Positions 9,335 to 18,336 of a stretch of 64,000 nucleotides of DNA are shown in pieces (within the stretch, counting starts at the first letter, position 1; each line of letters begins with the position of its first letter). The notes beneath the pieces are model-generated. The model saw nothing but the letters and a program-made list of their open reading frames with translations, did no database searches and was not told the origin of the DNA. This DNA is from Bacteroidota bacterium. GTDB taxonomy: Bacteria > Bacteroidota > Bacteroidia > Cytophagales > Cyclobacteriaceae. The DNA is taken from positions 481,357-545,356 of the forward strand of contig JAFDYT010000008.1 in assembly GCA_018266055.1 (NCBI GenBank). The letters are read 5' to 3'. The translations under genes were made by a program, and so were the position numbers.

Positions 9335-10546
9335 TTAAGCCAGAACCTCCTTAATTCGCTCGGCCGCTTCCTTCAACAAAATCGCAGAAAAGACTTTAAG
9401 TCCTGATTCTTTGATGATTTTGGCGCCTTCTTCCGCATTTGTGCCTTGTAAGCGCACGATGATCGGAACGGGGATATTGCCCACTTTCTTATACGCTTCC
9501 ACTACGCCATTGGCAACGCGGTCGCAACGCACAATTCCTCCAAAAATATTGATAAGAATGGCTTTTACGTTGGGGTCTTTTAGGATGATCCTGAATCCGG
9601 CCTCTACGGTTTCGGCATTCGCACCGCCGCCCACGTCCAGAAAGTTGGCAGGCTCACCGCCCGATAGCTTGATGATATCCATCGTAGCCATCGCCAATCC
9701 TGCTCCATTTACCATACAACCCACATTTCCATCAAGTTTTACATAGTTTAGACCAGATTTACCGGCTTCCACCTCGAGCGGATCTTCTTCGCTAATGTCT
9801 CTCAGTTCTTCCAGATCTTTGTGACGGTAAAGCGCGTTATCGTCTAGGTTTACCTTTCCGTCCACGGCGAGGATCTTGCTGTCGGAAGTTTTCAATACGG
9901 GATTAATTTCAAACATGGAAGCGTCAAGGCCTATATAAGCCGCATAGAGGGCATTAACGAATTTCACCATTTCCTTAAAGGCATTTCCTTCCAGACCGAG
10001 TGCAAAAGCGATTTTACGTGCCTGAAAGGGTTGAATTCCGATCGCAGGATCAATCCATTCTTTTACAATCTTGTCGGGATGAGTGGCCGCCACTTCTTCA
10101 ATATTCATTCCACCTTCAGTACTCGCCATGATCACGGGCTTACTTTTAGAGCGATCGAGGAGGATGCTCATGTAGTATTCTTTAGGCTCGGATTCTCCAG
10201 GATAGTAAACATCTTCTGCGATCAATACTTTATTCACCTTCTTACCGGCAGGTCCGGTTTGCAACGTCACCAATGTCCCACCTAGGATAGCTTTAGATTT
10301 ATCAAATACTTCATCCACACTTTTAGCAAGAACTACCCCTTTTGATCCGGATTCTTTCACGGTACCTTTACCACGACCACCGGCATGGATTTGCGATTTT
10401 ACCACAAACCACTTTGATCCAGTATCGGTTTGCAAGCTCTTGGCAGCTGCCACAGCTTTATCGGGGGTGTCAGCGACGATGCCGCGCTGAACAGCCACAC
10501 CATATTTTTTAAGGAGTTCTTTCGCTTGGTATTCGTGAATGTTCAT
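9335..10546 (-). CDS. sucC: Succinyl-CoA synthetase (ADP-forming), beta subunit
   Basis: 403 residues, close to the usual ~390-400. It begins [17 protein letters not shown], the conserved start of SucC. The N-terminal two thirds form the ATP-grasp domain ([10 protein letters not shown] near residue 55; EINPV near 220). The C-terminal CoA-ligase domain contains [18 protein letters not shown] and [10 protein letters not shown]. It pairs with SucD (not in this window) to interconvert succinyl-CoA and succinate in the TCA cycle, with formation of ATP. It is transcribed alone here, divergent from the LolD-like gene. Assignment is secure. Confidence 0.97.
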   Translation of the reverse strand: MNIHEYQAKELLKKYGVAVQRGIVADTPDKAVAAAKSLQTDTGSKWFVVKSQIHAGGRGKGTVKESGSKGVVLAKSVDEVFDKSKAILGGTLVTLQTGPAGKKVNKVLIAEDVYYPGESEPKEYYMSILLDRSKSKPVIMASTEGGMNIEEVAATHPDKIVKEWIDPAIGIQPFQARKIAFALGLEGNAFKEMVKFVNALYAAYIGLDASMFEINPVLKTSDSKILAVDGKVNLDDNALYRHKDLEELRDISEEDPLEVEAGKSGLNYVKLDGNVGCMVNGAGLAMATMDIIKLSGGEPANFLDVGGGANAETVEAGFRIILKDPNVKAILINIFGGIVRCDRVANGVVEAYKKVGNIPVPIIVRLQGTNAEEGAKIIKESGLKVFSAILLKEAAERIKEVLA

Positions 10547-10638
10547 GAGAATTAAATTTTGGAAGCAAGCTACTTTTTTTAAACCTTTATTTCAAATTAC
10601 AAGCTCGAGAGTTCGCAATAATAGTTTAACAGAAATTT

Positions 10639-11292
10639 ATGCTGGTAGCCACCGATATAAGAAAGAACTACGGCAAATTACCCGTGTTGAAGGGAGTGAG
10701 TCTAGAGGTAGAAAAAGGAAGCATTGTAGCCATTGTAGGCGCCTCTGGCGCGGGTAAAAGTACCCTTCTGCACATTGTCAGTTCGCTGGATACGCCCGAT
10801 GCCGGTGAAGTGAAAATTAATGGTAAGAATCTATTTGCTCAATCGCCCAGGGAGTTGGCCGAATTCAGAAATAAGAACCTCGGTTTTGTATTTCAGTTTC
10901 ATAACCTTCTTCCGGAGTTTTCGGCCGTTGAAAATGTTATGATCCCCGGGCTGATTGGAAAAGTTGATGAAAAGAAGGTAAGAAACAGGGCGATGGAGTT
11001 GTTGACTTCATTAAATCTTGAAGCTCGTGTTGATCATAAACCAAGTGAGCTATCGGGTGGGGAGCAGCAGAGGGTGGCTGTGGCCAGGGCCTTGGTAAAT
11101 TCTCCGGTATTGATATTTGCCGATGAACCGAGTGGAAATCTTGATTCCAAAAACGCCTCAGAGTTACACCAGCTATTCTTTCAGTTAAGAAAGGATTTCG
11201 GACAGACTTTTGTGATCGTTACTCACAATCAGGAATTCGCAACCATGGCCGACCGTAAAGTGGAAATTAAAGACGGCGTGATTGTATCCTGA
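10639..11292 (+). CDS. lolD: ABC transporter ATP-binding protein, LolD/MacB type
   Basis: 217 residues, typical for LolD. Walker A GASGAGKST spans about 34-42, the signature LSGGEQQR about 138-145, and Walker B VLIFADEPSGNLD about 157-169. The short length, the AVENVMIPGL segment and the S-G-N-L-D sequence after Walker B fit the LolD/FtsE/MacB group, which powers membrane-extrusion reactions such as lipoprotein release from the inner membrane. Its LolC/E-type permease partner is not in the window, so the gene is solitary here. The LolD name is the usual annotation for such proteins but is not proven without the partner. Confidence 0.85.
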   Translation: MLVATDIRKNYGKLPVLKGVSLEVEKGSIVAIVGASGAGKSTLLHIVSSLDTPDAGEVKINGKNLFAQSPRELAEFRNKNLGFVFQFHNLLPEFSAVENVMIPGLIGKVDEKKVRNRAMELLTSLNLEARVDHKPSELSGGEQQRVAVARALVNSPVLIFADEPSGNLDSKNASELHQLFFQLRKDFGQTFVIVTHNQEFATMADRKVEIKDGVIVS

Positions 11293-11295
11293 TTA

Positions 11296-11457
11296 TCAGA
11301 ATAATGAGTGATGCGGCTTGTTGTGACGCGAATATTTTGACTGAGCTTTCTTACCGTGGCTGGTAGTCAGGTTAGTCTGTCCATACGAATGACAGCTGTA
11401 TTCAATAGAGCACGAGGTGAGTACCAATGCTGCGAGGAGAATCATTAAAGCCTTCAT
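11296..11457 (-). CDS. Small lipoprotein of unknown function
   Basis: 53 residues when started at the ATG at 11457. It reads MKALMILLAALVLTSC, an excellent lipoprotein signal with lipobox LTSC, followed by ~37 residues rich in Ser, His and Lys. The start is supported by a perfect -7 promoter box (11480-11487) 22 nt upstream. A longer frame beginning at 11499 would overlap that promoter and bury the signal peptide. It is convergent with the LolD-like gene, three bases apart. No domain recognised; probably a membrane-anchored small protein. Confidence 0.6.
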   Translation of the reverse strand: MKALMILLAALVLTSCSIEYSCHSYGQTNLTTSHGKKAQSKYSRHNKPHHSLF

Positions 11458-11479
11458 ATTTCTTTTGGTTTTGATAAGA

Positions 11480-11487
11480 CAAAGGTA
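11480..11487 (-). promoter_or_regulatory. Bacteroidetes -7 promoter box for the small lipoprotein
   Basis: On the minus strand this reads TACCTTTG, matching TAnnTTTG at every fixed position. No TTG was found at the usual -33 distance. The intergenic stretch upstream (11500-11656) otherwise holds only A/T-rich sequence with no recognisable gene. Confidence 0.45.
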
Positions 11488-11656
11488 CTCGTGCCCCACA
11501 GGGCAGGTTTAGCGTTGTCGATCTCAAAAAAATATGTGTATGGTGAAGGGGTAAAATCTGAAAAAAACTCTGTAGAAGGATTTTTTTGACTATTTGAAGA
11601 TCAAACCTTACGCCTTCCGCACGTCAAAAAGGTCGTTAAAGAAACACTTTAACCCG

Positions 11657-12976
11657 TTAATGTGCAGGCATTACAGTGGCCAAGTCTTCCACAGTAACTA
11701 ATCCTTTTTCGGAGAGACCGGAAAGATGCACTTTCTTCAGTTCATTAATCAGCACAGGGTCATACTTTGCAGTTACGCGAACATAGTTTTCGGTAAAGCC
11801 GTGCATATGCCCATCTTCAATATCATTTTCAAACAAAACTGTGAGTTCTCGCCCAAGGTTTGCCTCGTAAAAGGCGCGTCTTTTCTTCTCCGAAAGATTA
11901 TGCAACATTTTGGAGCGCAGGTTTCTATCCTTCATAGGAACAACCTCTTTCATGGAGATCGCCAGGGTGTTGTCTCTTTCCGAATAGGTGAAAACATGCA
12001 GGTAGGAAATATCCAGCCTATTAAGGAATTCGTAGGTTTCCAGAAAATCCTCATGCGTTTCGCCAGGAAATCCTACGATTACATCTACTCCAATGCAGGC
12101 AATGGGCATTTCCTTTTTAATCTTTTCCACTCTGGCGGCATACAATTCCCGCAGATAGCGCCTTCGCATCAGTTTGAGGACTTTGTTGGATCCGGATTGC
12201 AGCGGAACATGGAAATGAGGTACAAACCGGTTTGAACTGGCAACAAATTCGATTACCTCGTCGTGCAGGAGGTTAGGCTCAATTGATGAAATCCGGAAGC
12301 GGTCGATTCCTTCTACGTTATCCAATTCTTTGATGAGATCGATAAAACGCTCCTTCCTTTCGCCATTTTGCAAACCGAAATCTCCCGTATTTACTCCTGT
12401 GAGTACGATCTCTTTTACTTCGGTTTTTGCGATCTCGCGAGCTGTCTTCAGGATGTTTTCAACAGAGTCGCTGCGGCTTTTGCCACGGGCTAGGGGAATA
12501 GTGCAAAAGGAACACGAATAATCGCATCCATCCTGAACTTTCAGGAAAGTTCTCGTGCGATCGAAAATTGAATACGAGGTATTAAATCCGTTTACATGCT
12601 CTATTTCCGAACTAAGAACTTTGGCAGTTTTGGGTCGCTTAAAGCCATCAAGCAATTCAATAAGCCTGAATTTCTCGGATGCGCCTAAAACCGCGTCCAC
12701 TCCCGGAATTTCTGAAATCTCTTTAGGCTTTAGCTGAGCATAGCATCCGATAATCGCCACATAACCGTTGGGAGAAATGGCTCTGGCTTCACGAACCACT
12801 TTAGCGCACTTCTTGTCCGCATTTTCTGTTACCGAACAGGTGTTGATAATGAAGATGTCCGGAGTCTCGGTGAATTCAACCTTGCGATAGCCTTTCTCTT
12901 CAAATTTACGAGCAATCGTAGAAGTTTCGGAGTAGTTAAGCTTGCAGCCGAGCGTATAAAATGCAACTTTCTTCAT
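11657..12976 (-). CDS. mtaB: tRNA N6-threonylcarbamoyladenosine(37)-C2 methylthiotransferase
   Basis: 439 residues. The N-terminal UPF0004 domain has its three cluster cysteines at C11 (TLGCKLN), C47 (NTCSV) and C78 (GCYAQ). The radical-SAM domain has CxxxCxxC at C151, C155 and C158 (GCDYSCSFC). A C-terminal TRAM-like region covers roughly 375-439. The opening MKKVAFYTLGCKLNYSE is characteristic of MtaB (B. subtilis YqeV) rather than MiaB or RimO. It adds the 2-methylthio group to t6A37 of tRNAs reading ANN codons. It has its own promoter (12987-13020), leaving a leader of only a few bases. Confidence 0.93.
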   Translation of the reverse strand: MKKVAFYTLGCKLNYSETSTIARKFEEKGYRKVEFTETPDIFIINTCSVTENADKKCAKVVREARAISPNGYVAIIGCYAQLKPKEISEIPGVDAVLGASEKFRLIELLDGFKRPKTAKVLSSEIEHVNGFNTSYSIFDRTRTFLKVQDGCDYSCSFCTIPLARGKSRSDSVENILKTAREIAKTEVKEIVLTGVNTGDFGLQNGERKERFIDLIKELDNVEGIDRFRISSIEPNLLHDEVIEFVASSNRFVPHFHVPLQSGSNKVLKLMRRRYLRELYAARVEKIKKEMPIACIGVDVIVGFPGETHEDFLETYEFLNRLDISYLHVFTYSERDNTLAISMKEVVPMKDRNLRSKMLHNLSEKKRRAFYEANLGRELTVLFENDIEDGHMHGFTENYVRVTAKYDPVLINELKKVHLSGLSEKGLVTVEDLATVMPAH

Positions 12977-12986
12977 GCGGAAGCTG

Positions 12987-13020
12987 CAAAGATAATGGTT
13001 TGGCGGAAAATGAATGCCAA
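12987..13020 (-). promoter_or_regulatory. Bacteroidetes-type promoter for mtaB
   Basis: The minus strand reads TTG (13020-13018), 23 nt, then TATCTTTG (12994-12987). The -7 box is perfect and the spacing is at the upper limit of the reported range. The box ends 10 nt before the mtaB ATG at 12976. Confidence 0.55.
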
Positions 13021-13031
13021 CGCTTGTTCAG

Positions 13032-13718
13032 CTATTTGGCGTTGATATAATTAAGGAATTCGCGCTTAATGTTTTCGTCCTTAAATTTTCCGGAGAAATA
13101 CGCTGTACCAGTTTTGCTGTTGGTATCACTCACGCCACGTGAGGCTACACAAAGATGATTGGCATCGATTACTACGGCGACATCTTCAGTGTTAAGCACA
13201 CGCTCCAGTTCTTTGCCGATTTGTACGGTTAATCTTTCCTGCACTTGAGGACGCTTGGCGAAGAATTGCACGAAGCGATTGATCTTACTAAGACCTATCA
13301 CTTTGCCTGAAGAGAAATACGCCACGTGGGCTTTGCCATAAATGGGCACGAAGTGATGCTCACAATGCGAGTAGAACGTAATGTCTTTCTCCACCAGCAT
13401 CTGGTCGTACTTGTATTTGTTTTCGAAGAGACGGGTCACAGGGCGATTAGCCGGATTCAATCCACTGAAGGCTTCCTGTACAAACATTTTTGCTACTCTT
13501 CGCGGTGTGCCGTTGAGGCTGTCGTCGGTTAAGTCAAGACCAAGCGTGACCATGATTTCACGAAAGTGACTTTCAATTTTATCTATTTTCTCTTCGTCAG
13601 AAAGAAGGAACGCATCCTCACGTAAAGGCGTGTTATAAGAACCTACTGGATGCTCGTCGTCTTCGAGGTCAACGGGCTTAATGGGCCGGATATTCAACGC
13701 AATTTCTTTCTGTCTCAT
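13032..13718 (-). CDS. folE: GTP cyclohydrolase I
   Basis: 228 residues with a slightly long N-terminus. Zinc and catalytic residues are visible: C119 and H121-H122 in SHCEHH, and C190 in HLCVASRG. Other family motifs are NGTPRRVAKMF and GLSKINRFV. It converts GTP to 7,8-dihydroneopterin triphosphate, the entry point for folate, biopterin and queuosine. Its first 41 nt overlap the 3' end of the upstream queD-like gene in another frame, and no good later start exists before the conserved region, so the overlap looks real and implies translational coupling. The pair suggests shared use of dihydroneopterin triphosphate. Confidence 0.95.
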   Translation of the reverse strand: MRQKEIALNIRPIKPVDLEDDEHPVGSYNTPLREDAFLLSDEEKIDKIESHFREIMVTLGLDLTDDSLNGTPRRVAKMFVQEAFSGLNPANRPVTRLFENKYKYDQMLVEKDITFYSHCEHHFVPIYGKAHVAYFSSGKVIGLSKINRFVQFFAKRPQVQERLTVQIGKELERVLNTEDVAVVIDANHLCVASRGVSDTNSKTGTAYFSGKFKDENIKREFLNYINAK

Positions 13719-14088
13719 AGAGCTTAATTTTCAATTCTAACTTGTTGTCAATATGTTGCCGAAGTATTCTCCAAATCACTACCGCAATGTTTTCGGCCGT
13801 CGGATTCAAATTCTTAAAATAGGGAGTATCTAAATTAAGGTTTTTATGGTCAAATTGTTTTAAAATATTTTCTTCAACTAGGTCACTTAAAAGTTTGAGA
13901 TCATACACGTAACCAGTTTCCGGATCGGGGTCTCCAATTATGGTTACGATCACTTCGTAATTATGTCCATGAAAATTGGGGTTATTACACTTCCCAAAGA
14001 CAGCTGCATTCTTTTCGTCGCTCCAGTCAGGATTGTATAATCGATGGGCAGCATTAAAATGTTCTTTTCTGGAGACCGCTATTTTCAT
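13678..14088 (-). CDS. queD: 6-carboxytetrahydropterin synthase / 6-pyruvoyl-tetrahydropterin synthase family
   Basis: 136 residues, typical length. Zinc ligands are H15 (FNAAH) and H40/H42 (FHGHNYEV). The catalytic Cys is C34 (GKCNNPNFHGH), with a D80-H81 pair and ETE near the C-terminus. The enzyme acts on the FolE product, giving 6-carboxy-tetrahydropterin (preQ0/queuosine) or 6-pyruvoyl-tetrahydropterin (biopterin-type cofactor). The motif cannot separate the two with confidence; QueD is the commoner annotation in Bacteroidetes. It lies directly upstream of folE with a 41-nt overlap, so the two are an operon. The start at 14088 is the first ATG and gives the canonical N-terminus. Confidence 0.88.
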   Translation of the reverse strand: MKIAVSRKEHFNAAHRLYNPDWSDEKNAAVFGKCNNPNFHGHNYEVIVTIIGDPDPETGYVYDLKLLSDLVEENILKQFDHKNLNLDTPYFKNLNPTAENIAVVIWRILRQHIDNKLELKIKLYETERNCVEYPAH

Positions 14089-14204
14089 TTACAGCACTTT
14101 TAACATGAAAGTATCAAAAAAGTTCAATCAGAAATTATACTTTTCTTTTCGTGGCCATAAATCGTTGAATGATTTTTTACAAATTGGTGTTTGCTTTCCA
14201 CATT

Positions 14205-15788
14205 ATGGAGAATATTACCGTTGTATTGATCCTGCTCGCTGTTGTTACTGCCTTGGCTGAAATAGCAGACCGTGTCAAAATCCCTTATCCAATTTTGCTG
14301 GTGCTGGCTGGAATCGCGATTAGCGTCATGCCTGGTCTGCCTTCCGTTTCGCTCGATCCTGATCTTATCTTTTTGATTTTTCTTCCTCCCGTTCTTTATT
14401 CGGCCGCGTGGACTACCTCGTGGCCTGACTTCAAAGCCGCAAAGCGAGCGATCAGTTTGCTGGCCATCGGTTGTGTTTTGTTCACCACAGTATTAGTCGC
14501 CGTAGTTGCTCATTATTTTATTCCTGGGTTTAATTGGCCCGAAGCATTTGTATTGGGAGCCATTATCTCACCTCCGGATGCAGTAGCTGCGAGTGCAGCG
14601 ACAAAGGGTCTCGGTATTCCGCGACGAATTACAACCATTCTGGAAGGCGAGAGTCTTGTCAACGACGCTACCGGATTAATTGCTTACCGTTATGGAATTG
14701 CGGCGGCAGCATCAGGCTCGTTTATTTTTTGGTTGGCCGGAATGAATTTTTTCTACGTAGCCGGCGTGGGCATTGCCATTGGCCTTGTACTTGGACAAAT
14801 TTTCAAATGGATTCATAAAATCACGCCGGATAATCCAATTAATGACACCACGCTGACTTTCATTGCGCCTTACACGGCGTATCTTGTAGCCGAGCAGATT
14901 CATGTTTCGGGCGTGCTTTCAGTAGTCGCGTGCGGGCTCTTCCTTAGCTGGAATTCAGCCACAATCTTTAAGCATCAATCCAGACTGAATGCTGTTTCCG
15001 TTTGGAATACCGTCATATTTATTTTGAATGGATTGATTTTCATACTGATTGGTTTGCAACTGCCAATCATCTTCAAGAACATCCATGACCACTCGTTTGC
15101 CGAATTGCTTTTTTACGCCTCGATTATCAGTGTGGCCACTATTTTGTTGCGCCTCATCTGGGTTTATCCTGGCGCCTACCTTCCGAGATGGTTTAGTAAA
15201 CGCATTCGAAAAGCCGAGCCTCGCCCAGATCCACGATTGGTGACGATTGTTGCGTGGAGTGGTATGCGCGGAGTAGTGTCACTGGCGGCAGCATTGGCGT
15301 TACCTCTTACTGTAGGCAGTGCTCCATTTCCCCATCGAGATCTGATTATTTTTCTCACTTTCTCCGTAATTTTTGCTACGCTGGTGATCCAGGGAATTTC
15401 ACTTCCTCACTTAGTGAAATGGCTCGGAATAAAACCTAGCGACGAGGAGATGAAAGAAGAGCAAGAGGCGCGATTGAAGATCGTGTCGCATGTGATTGAA
15501 CACATCGAGGAGAACTACTCCATCGGATTGAGTGACGAGGTGCTCAATCAGATAAAAACCAAATACGAAATTCGGGTGCAGCGAATTCGCAAAACCGAAA
15601 GCACAGGAAAGCTAAGCCTGGATCAGGTGACTGACTTCCATCGCGTGCAGAAAGAAATTATTCAACTCGAACGATCGGTGCTGAACACGATGCGAAAGGA
15701 GGGAAGAATAAGTGAGGAGGCTTCGCGTAAGATCGAGTATGAACTTGATTTGGAAGAGACCAGACTTATTCTGGAAACACAAAACTAA
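14205..15788 (+). CDS. Na+/H+ antiporter, CPA1 family
   Basis: 527 residues from the ATG at 14205, which opens with MENITVVLILLAVVTALAEIA, the typical first helix. A TTG-started form beginning 36 nt earlier adds residues unlike the family. About twelve transmembrane helices fill residues 1-410, including the ion-binding region GAIISPPDAVAASA and EGESLVNDATGL. A cytoplasmic ~115-residue charged helical tail follows (EEMKEEQEARLKIVSHVIEHIEENY). It exchanges Na+ (or K+) for H+ at the inner membrane for pH and salt control. It is divergent from queD and ends in a bidirectional terminator. Confidence 0.9.
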   Translation: MENITVVLILLAVVTALAEIADRVKIPYPILLVLAGIAISVMPGLPSVSLDPDLIFLIFLPPVLYSAAWTTSWPDFKAAKRAISLLAIGCVLFTTVLVAVVAHYFIPGFNWPEAFVLGAIISPPDAVAASAATKGLGIPRRITTILEGESLVNDATGLIAYRYGIAAAASGSFIFWLAGMNFFYVAGVGIAIGLVLGQIFKWIHKITPDNPINDTTLTFIAPYTAYLVAEQIHVSGVLSVVACGLFLSWNSATIFKHQSRLNAVSVWNTVIFILNGLIFILIGLQLPIIFKNIHDHSFAELLFYASIISVATILLRLIWVYPGAYLPRWFSKRIRKAEPRPDPRLVTIVAWSGMRGVVSLAAALALPLTVGSAPFPHRDLIIFLTFSVIFATLVIQGISLPHLVKWLGIKPSDEEMKEEQEARLKIVSHVIEHIEENYSIGLSDEVLNQIKTKYEIRVQRIRKTESTGKLSLDQVTDFHRVQKEIIQLERSVLNTMRKEGRISEEASRKIEYELDLEETRLILETQN

Positions 15789-15791
15789 AAA

Positions 15792-15817
15792 AGGCCACTG
15801 TTACGTGGCCTCTTTCT
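15792..15817. terminator. Bidirectional intrinsic terminator between antiporter and bacilliredoxin genes
   Basis: Stem AGGCCAC / GTGGCCT (7 bp, 6-nt loop) between two convergent stop codons. Read on the minus strand it is followed by TTTTTAG, a good U-tract for the bacilliredoxin transcript; on the plus strand it is followed by CTTTCT, a weaker one. Confidence 0.8.
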
Positions 15818-15836
15818 ATAATTTGAGAATACGTTT

Positions 15837-16253
15837 TTAACAAAATTCGTCGAACACTTCGATCAAATGCTGACCAATCATTTGGGCATTACGACCCTCG
15901 ATGTGATGCCGCTCGATGAAGTGAACCAATTCGCCGTCTTTGAACAAAGCGATAGAAGGCGATGATGGAGGATACGGCAACGTATATTCACGAGCCTTGG
16001 CTACAGCTTCTTTGTCAACACCTGCAAACACAGTCGTGAGCTTTGCTGGTTTCTTGGATGAATTTTGAAGTGCCCATTTAATACCTGGCCTTGCTGCACC
16101 GGCAGCGCAACCGCACACGGAGTTGATCACCAAAAGATTGGTGCCCTTCTGATCTTTCAATTCCTGATCTACGTCGGAAGCTGATTTTAATTCTTTAAAG
16201 CCTGCTACCGTCAAATCGGTGCGCATGGGGGCTACTAATTGTTCGGGATACAT
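15837..16253 (-). CDS. brxB: Bacilliredoxin (BrxA/BrxB, YphP/YqiW family)
   Basis: 138 residues, normal for the family. The thioredoxin-like fold carries the hallmark Cys-Gly-Cys at 47-49 (NSVCGCAAGAARPG) and a C-terminal TLPYPPSSP...H segment. Bacilliredoxins remove bacillithiol from mixed disulfides on proteins under oxidative stress. The link is supported within the window by bshB1, a bacillithiol-biosynthesis gene, at 50419-51135. It lies just beyond the suf operon but has its own promoter (16273-16301). The symbol A or B is arbitrary here. Confidence 0.88.
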   Translation of the reverse strand: MYPEQLVAPMRTDLTVAGFKELKSASDVDQELKDQKGTNLLVINSVCGCAAGAARPGIKWALQNSSKKPAKLTTVFAGVDKEAVAKAREYTLPYPPSSPSIALFKDGELVHFIERHHIEGRNAQMIGQHLIEVFDEFC

Positions 16254-16272
16254 ATTTTCTATTTTAAGGATT

Positions 16273-16301
16273 CAAAATTATTAAATATCTGTCAAAACCA
16301 A
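16273..16301 (-). promoter_or_regulatory. Bacteroidetes-type promoter for the bacilliredoxin gene
   Basis: The minus strand reads TTG (16301-16299), 18 nt, then TAATTTTG (16280-16273). All fixed bases of both boxes are present and the spacing is in the normal range. The box ends 19 nt before the ATG at 16253, so this gene can be expressed independently of suf. Confidence 0.6.
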
Positions 16302-16322
16302 TCTTAGTTCGATTTAGTTCGG

Positions 16323-16673
16323 CTACATAAAACCGAGTTCCAGCTTCGCAGCTTCGCTCATCATGTCTTGCGAATAAGGTGGATCAAACGTCAATTCAAC
16401 TTTCACGTCATTCACCCCTTCAATTTCTTTCAGCTTTTGTTCCACCTCACCAGGAATTACCTCCGCCGACGGGCACGACGGCGAAGTAAGCGTCATCAGC
16501 ACATATACATTATTGATCGGGAAGACGTTGATTTCATAGATAAGGCCAAGCTCATAGATATCCACGGGGATTTCCGGATCGTACACCGTTTTAATGGCAG
16601 CAAGTACCTTCTCCCGAAGGTCGCTTTCCGCTGAGGGTGTGACTTGCTCTTCTTTTCGCTCTACGTCATTCAT
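16323..16673 (-). CDS. sufT: SUF-associated Fe-S assembly protein, MIP18/DUF59 family
   Basis: 116 residues. The DUF59 core begins near residue 20 with the motif DPEIPVDIYELGLIY (32-46), and the invariant Cys sits at C67 in TSPSCPSAE. SufT-type proteins help maturation of Fe-S proteins downstream of the SUF scaffold. It overlaps sufE by 4 nt (ATGA), the tight coupling seen through much of this operon, and is the last suf gene. Confidence 0.9.
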   Translation of the reverse strand: MNDVERKEEQVTPSAESDLREKVLAAIKTVYDPEIPVDIYELGLIYEINVFPINNVYVLMTLTSPSCPSAEVIPGEVEQKLKEIEGVNDVKVELTFDPPYSQDMMSEAAKLELGFM

Positions 16674-17104
16674 GCTTTTTCAGCCAATTGTGTTTTGAAA
16701 GCAAGGGCATACATTTTCATTTGCCTTATCATCGAAGCAAAACCGTTGGAACGTTGCGTACCAATAAAACGATCCATTCCGATTTTATTCATGAAATACA
16801 AATCCGTGTTCAAAATAGTTTCCGGACTTTGTCCGCTAAAAATACGAATCAATAAACTCACCAGGCCTTTCGTAATCGCTGTGTTGCTGTCGCCAGAGAA
16901 AAGAACCTTACCGTCATGCAGAGTGGCCGTAAGCCATACTTTGGATTGACAGCCTTTGACAATATTTTCTTCCGTCTTGTCACTTTCATTCATGGCTGGC
17001 AATTTTTGTCCTAATTCCATGATGTAAAAGACAGTCATTTCCATGTCGCCATCGAGCAACGAAAATTCATTGATTATTTCGTCTTGAGTTTCTGTGACAC
17101 TCAT
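16670..17104 (-). CDS. sufE: Cysteine desulfuration protein SufE
   Basis: 144 residues. The persulfide-accepting cysteine is C52 in NIVKGCQSKVWL, the family signature. SufE takes sulfane sulfur from SufS and passes it to the SufBCD scaffold, greatly stimulating SufS. It overlaps sufS by 4 nt upstream and sufT by 4 nt downstream, so the three are translationally linked. Confidence 0.95.
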   Translation of the reverse strand: MSVTETQDEIINEFSLLDGDMEMTVFYIMELGQKLPAMNESDKTEENIVKGCQSKVWLTATLHDGKVLFSGDSNTAITKGLVSLLIRIFSGQSPETILNTDLYFMNKIGMDRFIGTQRSNGFASMIRQMKMYALAFKTQLAEKA

Positions 17105-18336
17105 GGTTTCATGAAGTTTACCACCCGGTTAAGCGCATCGACCATACTGTCGATTTCTTCTTTGGTATTGTAGATCGAAAAAGAAGCACGTACTGTTCCT
17201 TCAATCCCAAACCGATCCATAAGGGGTTGGGTGCAATGATGGCCCGTTCGTACGGCCACGCCTCGTGCATCGAGCATCTGCCCGATATCGAAATGATGAA
17301 TTCCTTCTATCACAAAAGATTGAACCGCAACTTTGCTCGCCGATGTGCCGATCCATTTAATGCCGGGAATGCCGGCTGCTTTCTCCACAAAATAGGAGAG
17401 AAGCTCATGCTCGTGCGCAGCGATTACGTCTTTGCCGAGATCGTTAATAAAATTCACCGCCTCGTTCAGTGCAATCACGTCGGCGATGTTAGGTGTGCCA
17501 GCTTCAAATTTGTAGGGCAGATCGTTGTACGTCGTTTTTGCAAACGTCACCTCTTTGATCATCTCACCGCCACCCATGTATGGGGGCATTGTCTGGAGAA
17601 TTTCTTTTTTACCGTATAAAATTCCAGCGCCGGTTGGGCCGTACATTTTGTGAGATGAAATACAATAGAAATCGCAATCCAACTCCTGCACATCGATAGT
17701 AAGATGGGCTGCTGCCTGTGCGCCGTCGATTAAGACAACTGCACCAAAAGCATGAGCTTCTGAAATAATTTCCTTGACGGGATTAATGGTTCCCAAACTG
17801 TTCGACGCATGGTTAATGGCGACCAGTTTTGTTTTTGGAGAAAGTAATTTTTTGAACGCGTCGAAATCAATCTCACCATTATTGAAAACGGGGATAACTT
17901 TCAGTGTGGCCTTTTTTTCATCGCAGATCATCTGCCAGGGCACAATGTTCGAATGATGTTCCAACCCGGAAATAATCACCTCATCACCGGCATTGAAAAA
18001 TGCGCGGCCATAGGTTGCCGCAACAAGGTTGATACTTTCGGTAACGCCTCGTGTGAAAATGATTTCTTCTTCCGACGCCGCGTTTACAAATTTCTGCATC
18101 GACCGGCGTGTGGTTTCAAAAGCTTTCGTAGCCCGTTCGGCGAGCGTGTGGATGCCACGATGAATGTTGGCGTTGTATCCCGAGTAATAATTCACCAACG
18201 CGTCGATCACCTGCTGCGGCTTTTGGTTGGTGGCGGCATTGTCAAAATAGATGAGCGGCTTACCGTTAACCTTTTGATGAAGTACGGGAAACTTCGCTCT
18301 TATTTTTTCAATATCAGGTGCCGTGGTTGCCGTCAT
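17101..18336 (-). CDS. sufS: Cysteine desulfurase SufS
   Basis: 411 residues, class V aminotransferase fold. The PLP lysine is K230 (ISSHKMYGPTGAG) and the catalytic persulfide cysteine is C368 (VRTGHHCTQPLM). The RTGHHC context marks group II (SufS) rather than IscS. It releases sulfur from L-cysteine as a persulfide for Fe-S cluster assembly with SufE. The start overlaps the sufD stop by 4 nt. A complete, ordinary family member. Confidence 0.97.
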   Translation of the reverse strand: MTATTAPDIEKIRAKFPVLHQKVNGKPLIYFDNAATNQKPQQVIDALVNYYSGYNANIHRGIHTLAERATKAFETTRRSMQKFVNAASEEEIIFTRGVTESINLVAATYGRAFFNAGDEVIISGLEHHSNIVPWQMICDEKKATLKVIPVFNNGEIDFDAFKKLLSPKTKLVAINHASNSLGTINPVKEIISEAHAFGAVVLIDGAQAAAHLTIDVQELDCDFYCISSHKMYGPTGAGILYGKKEILQTMPPYMGGGEMIKEVTFAKTTYNDLPYKFEAGTPNIADVIALNEAVNFINDLGKDVIAAHEHELLSYFVEKAAGIPGIKWIGTSASKVAVQSFVIEGIHHFDIGQMLDARGVAVRTGHHCTQPLMDRFGIEGTVRASFSIYNTKEEIDSMVDALNRVVNFMKP

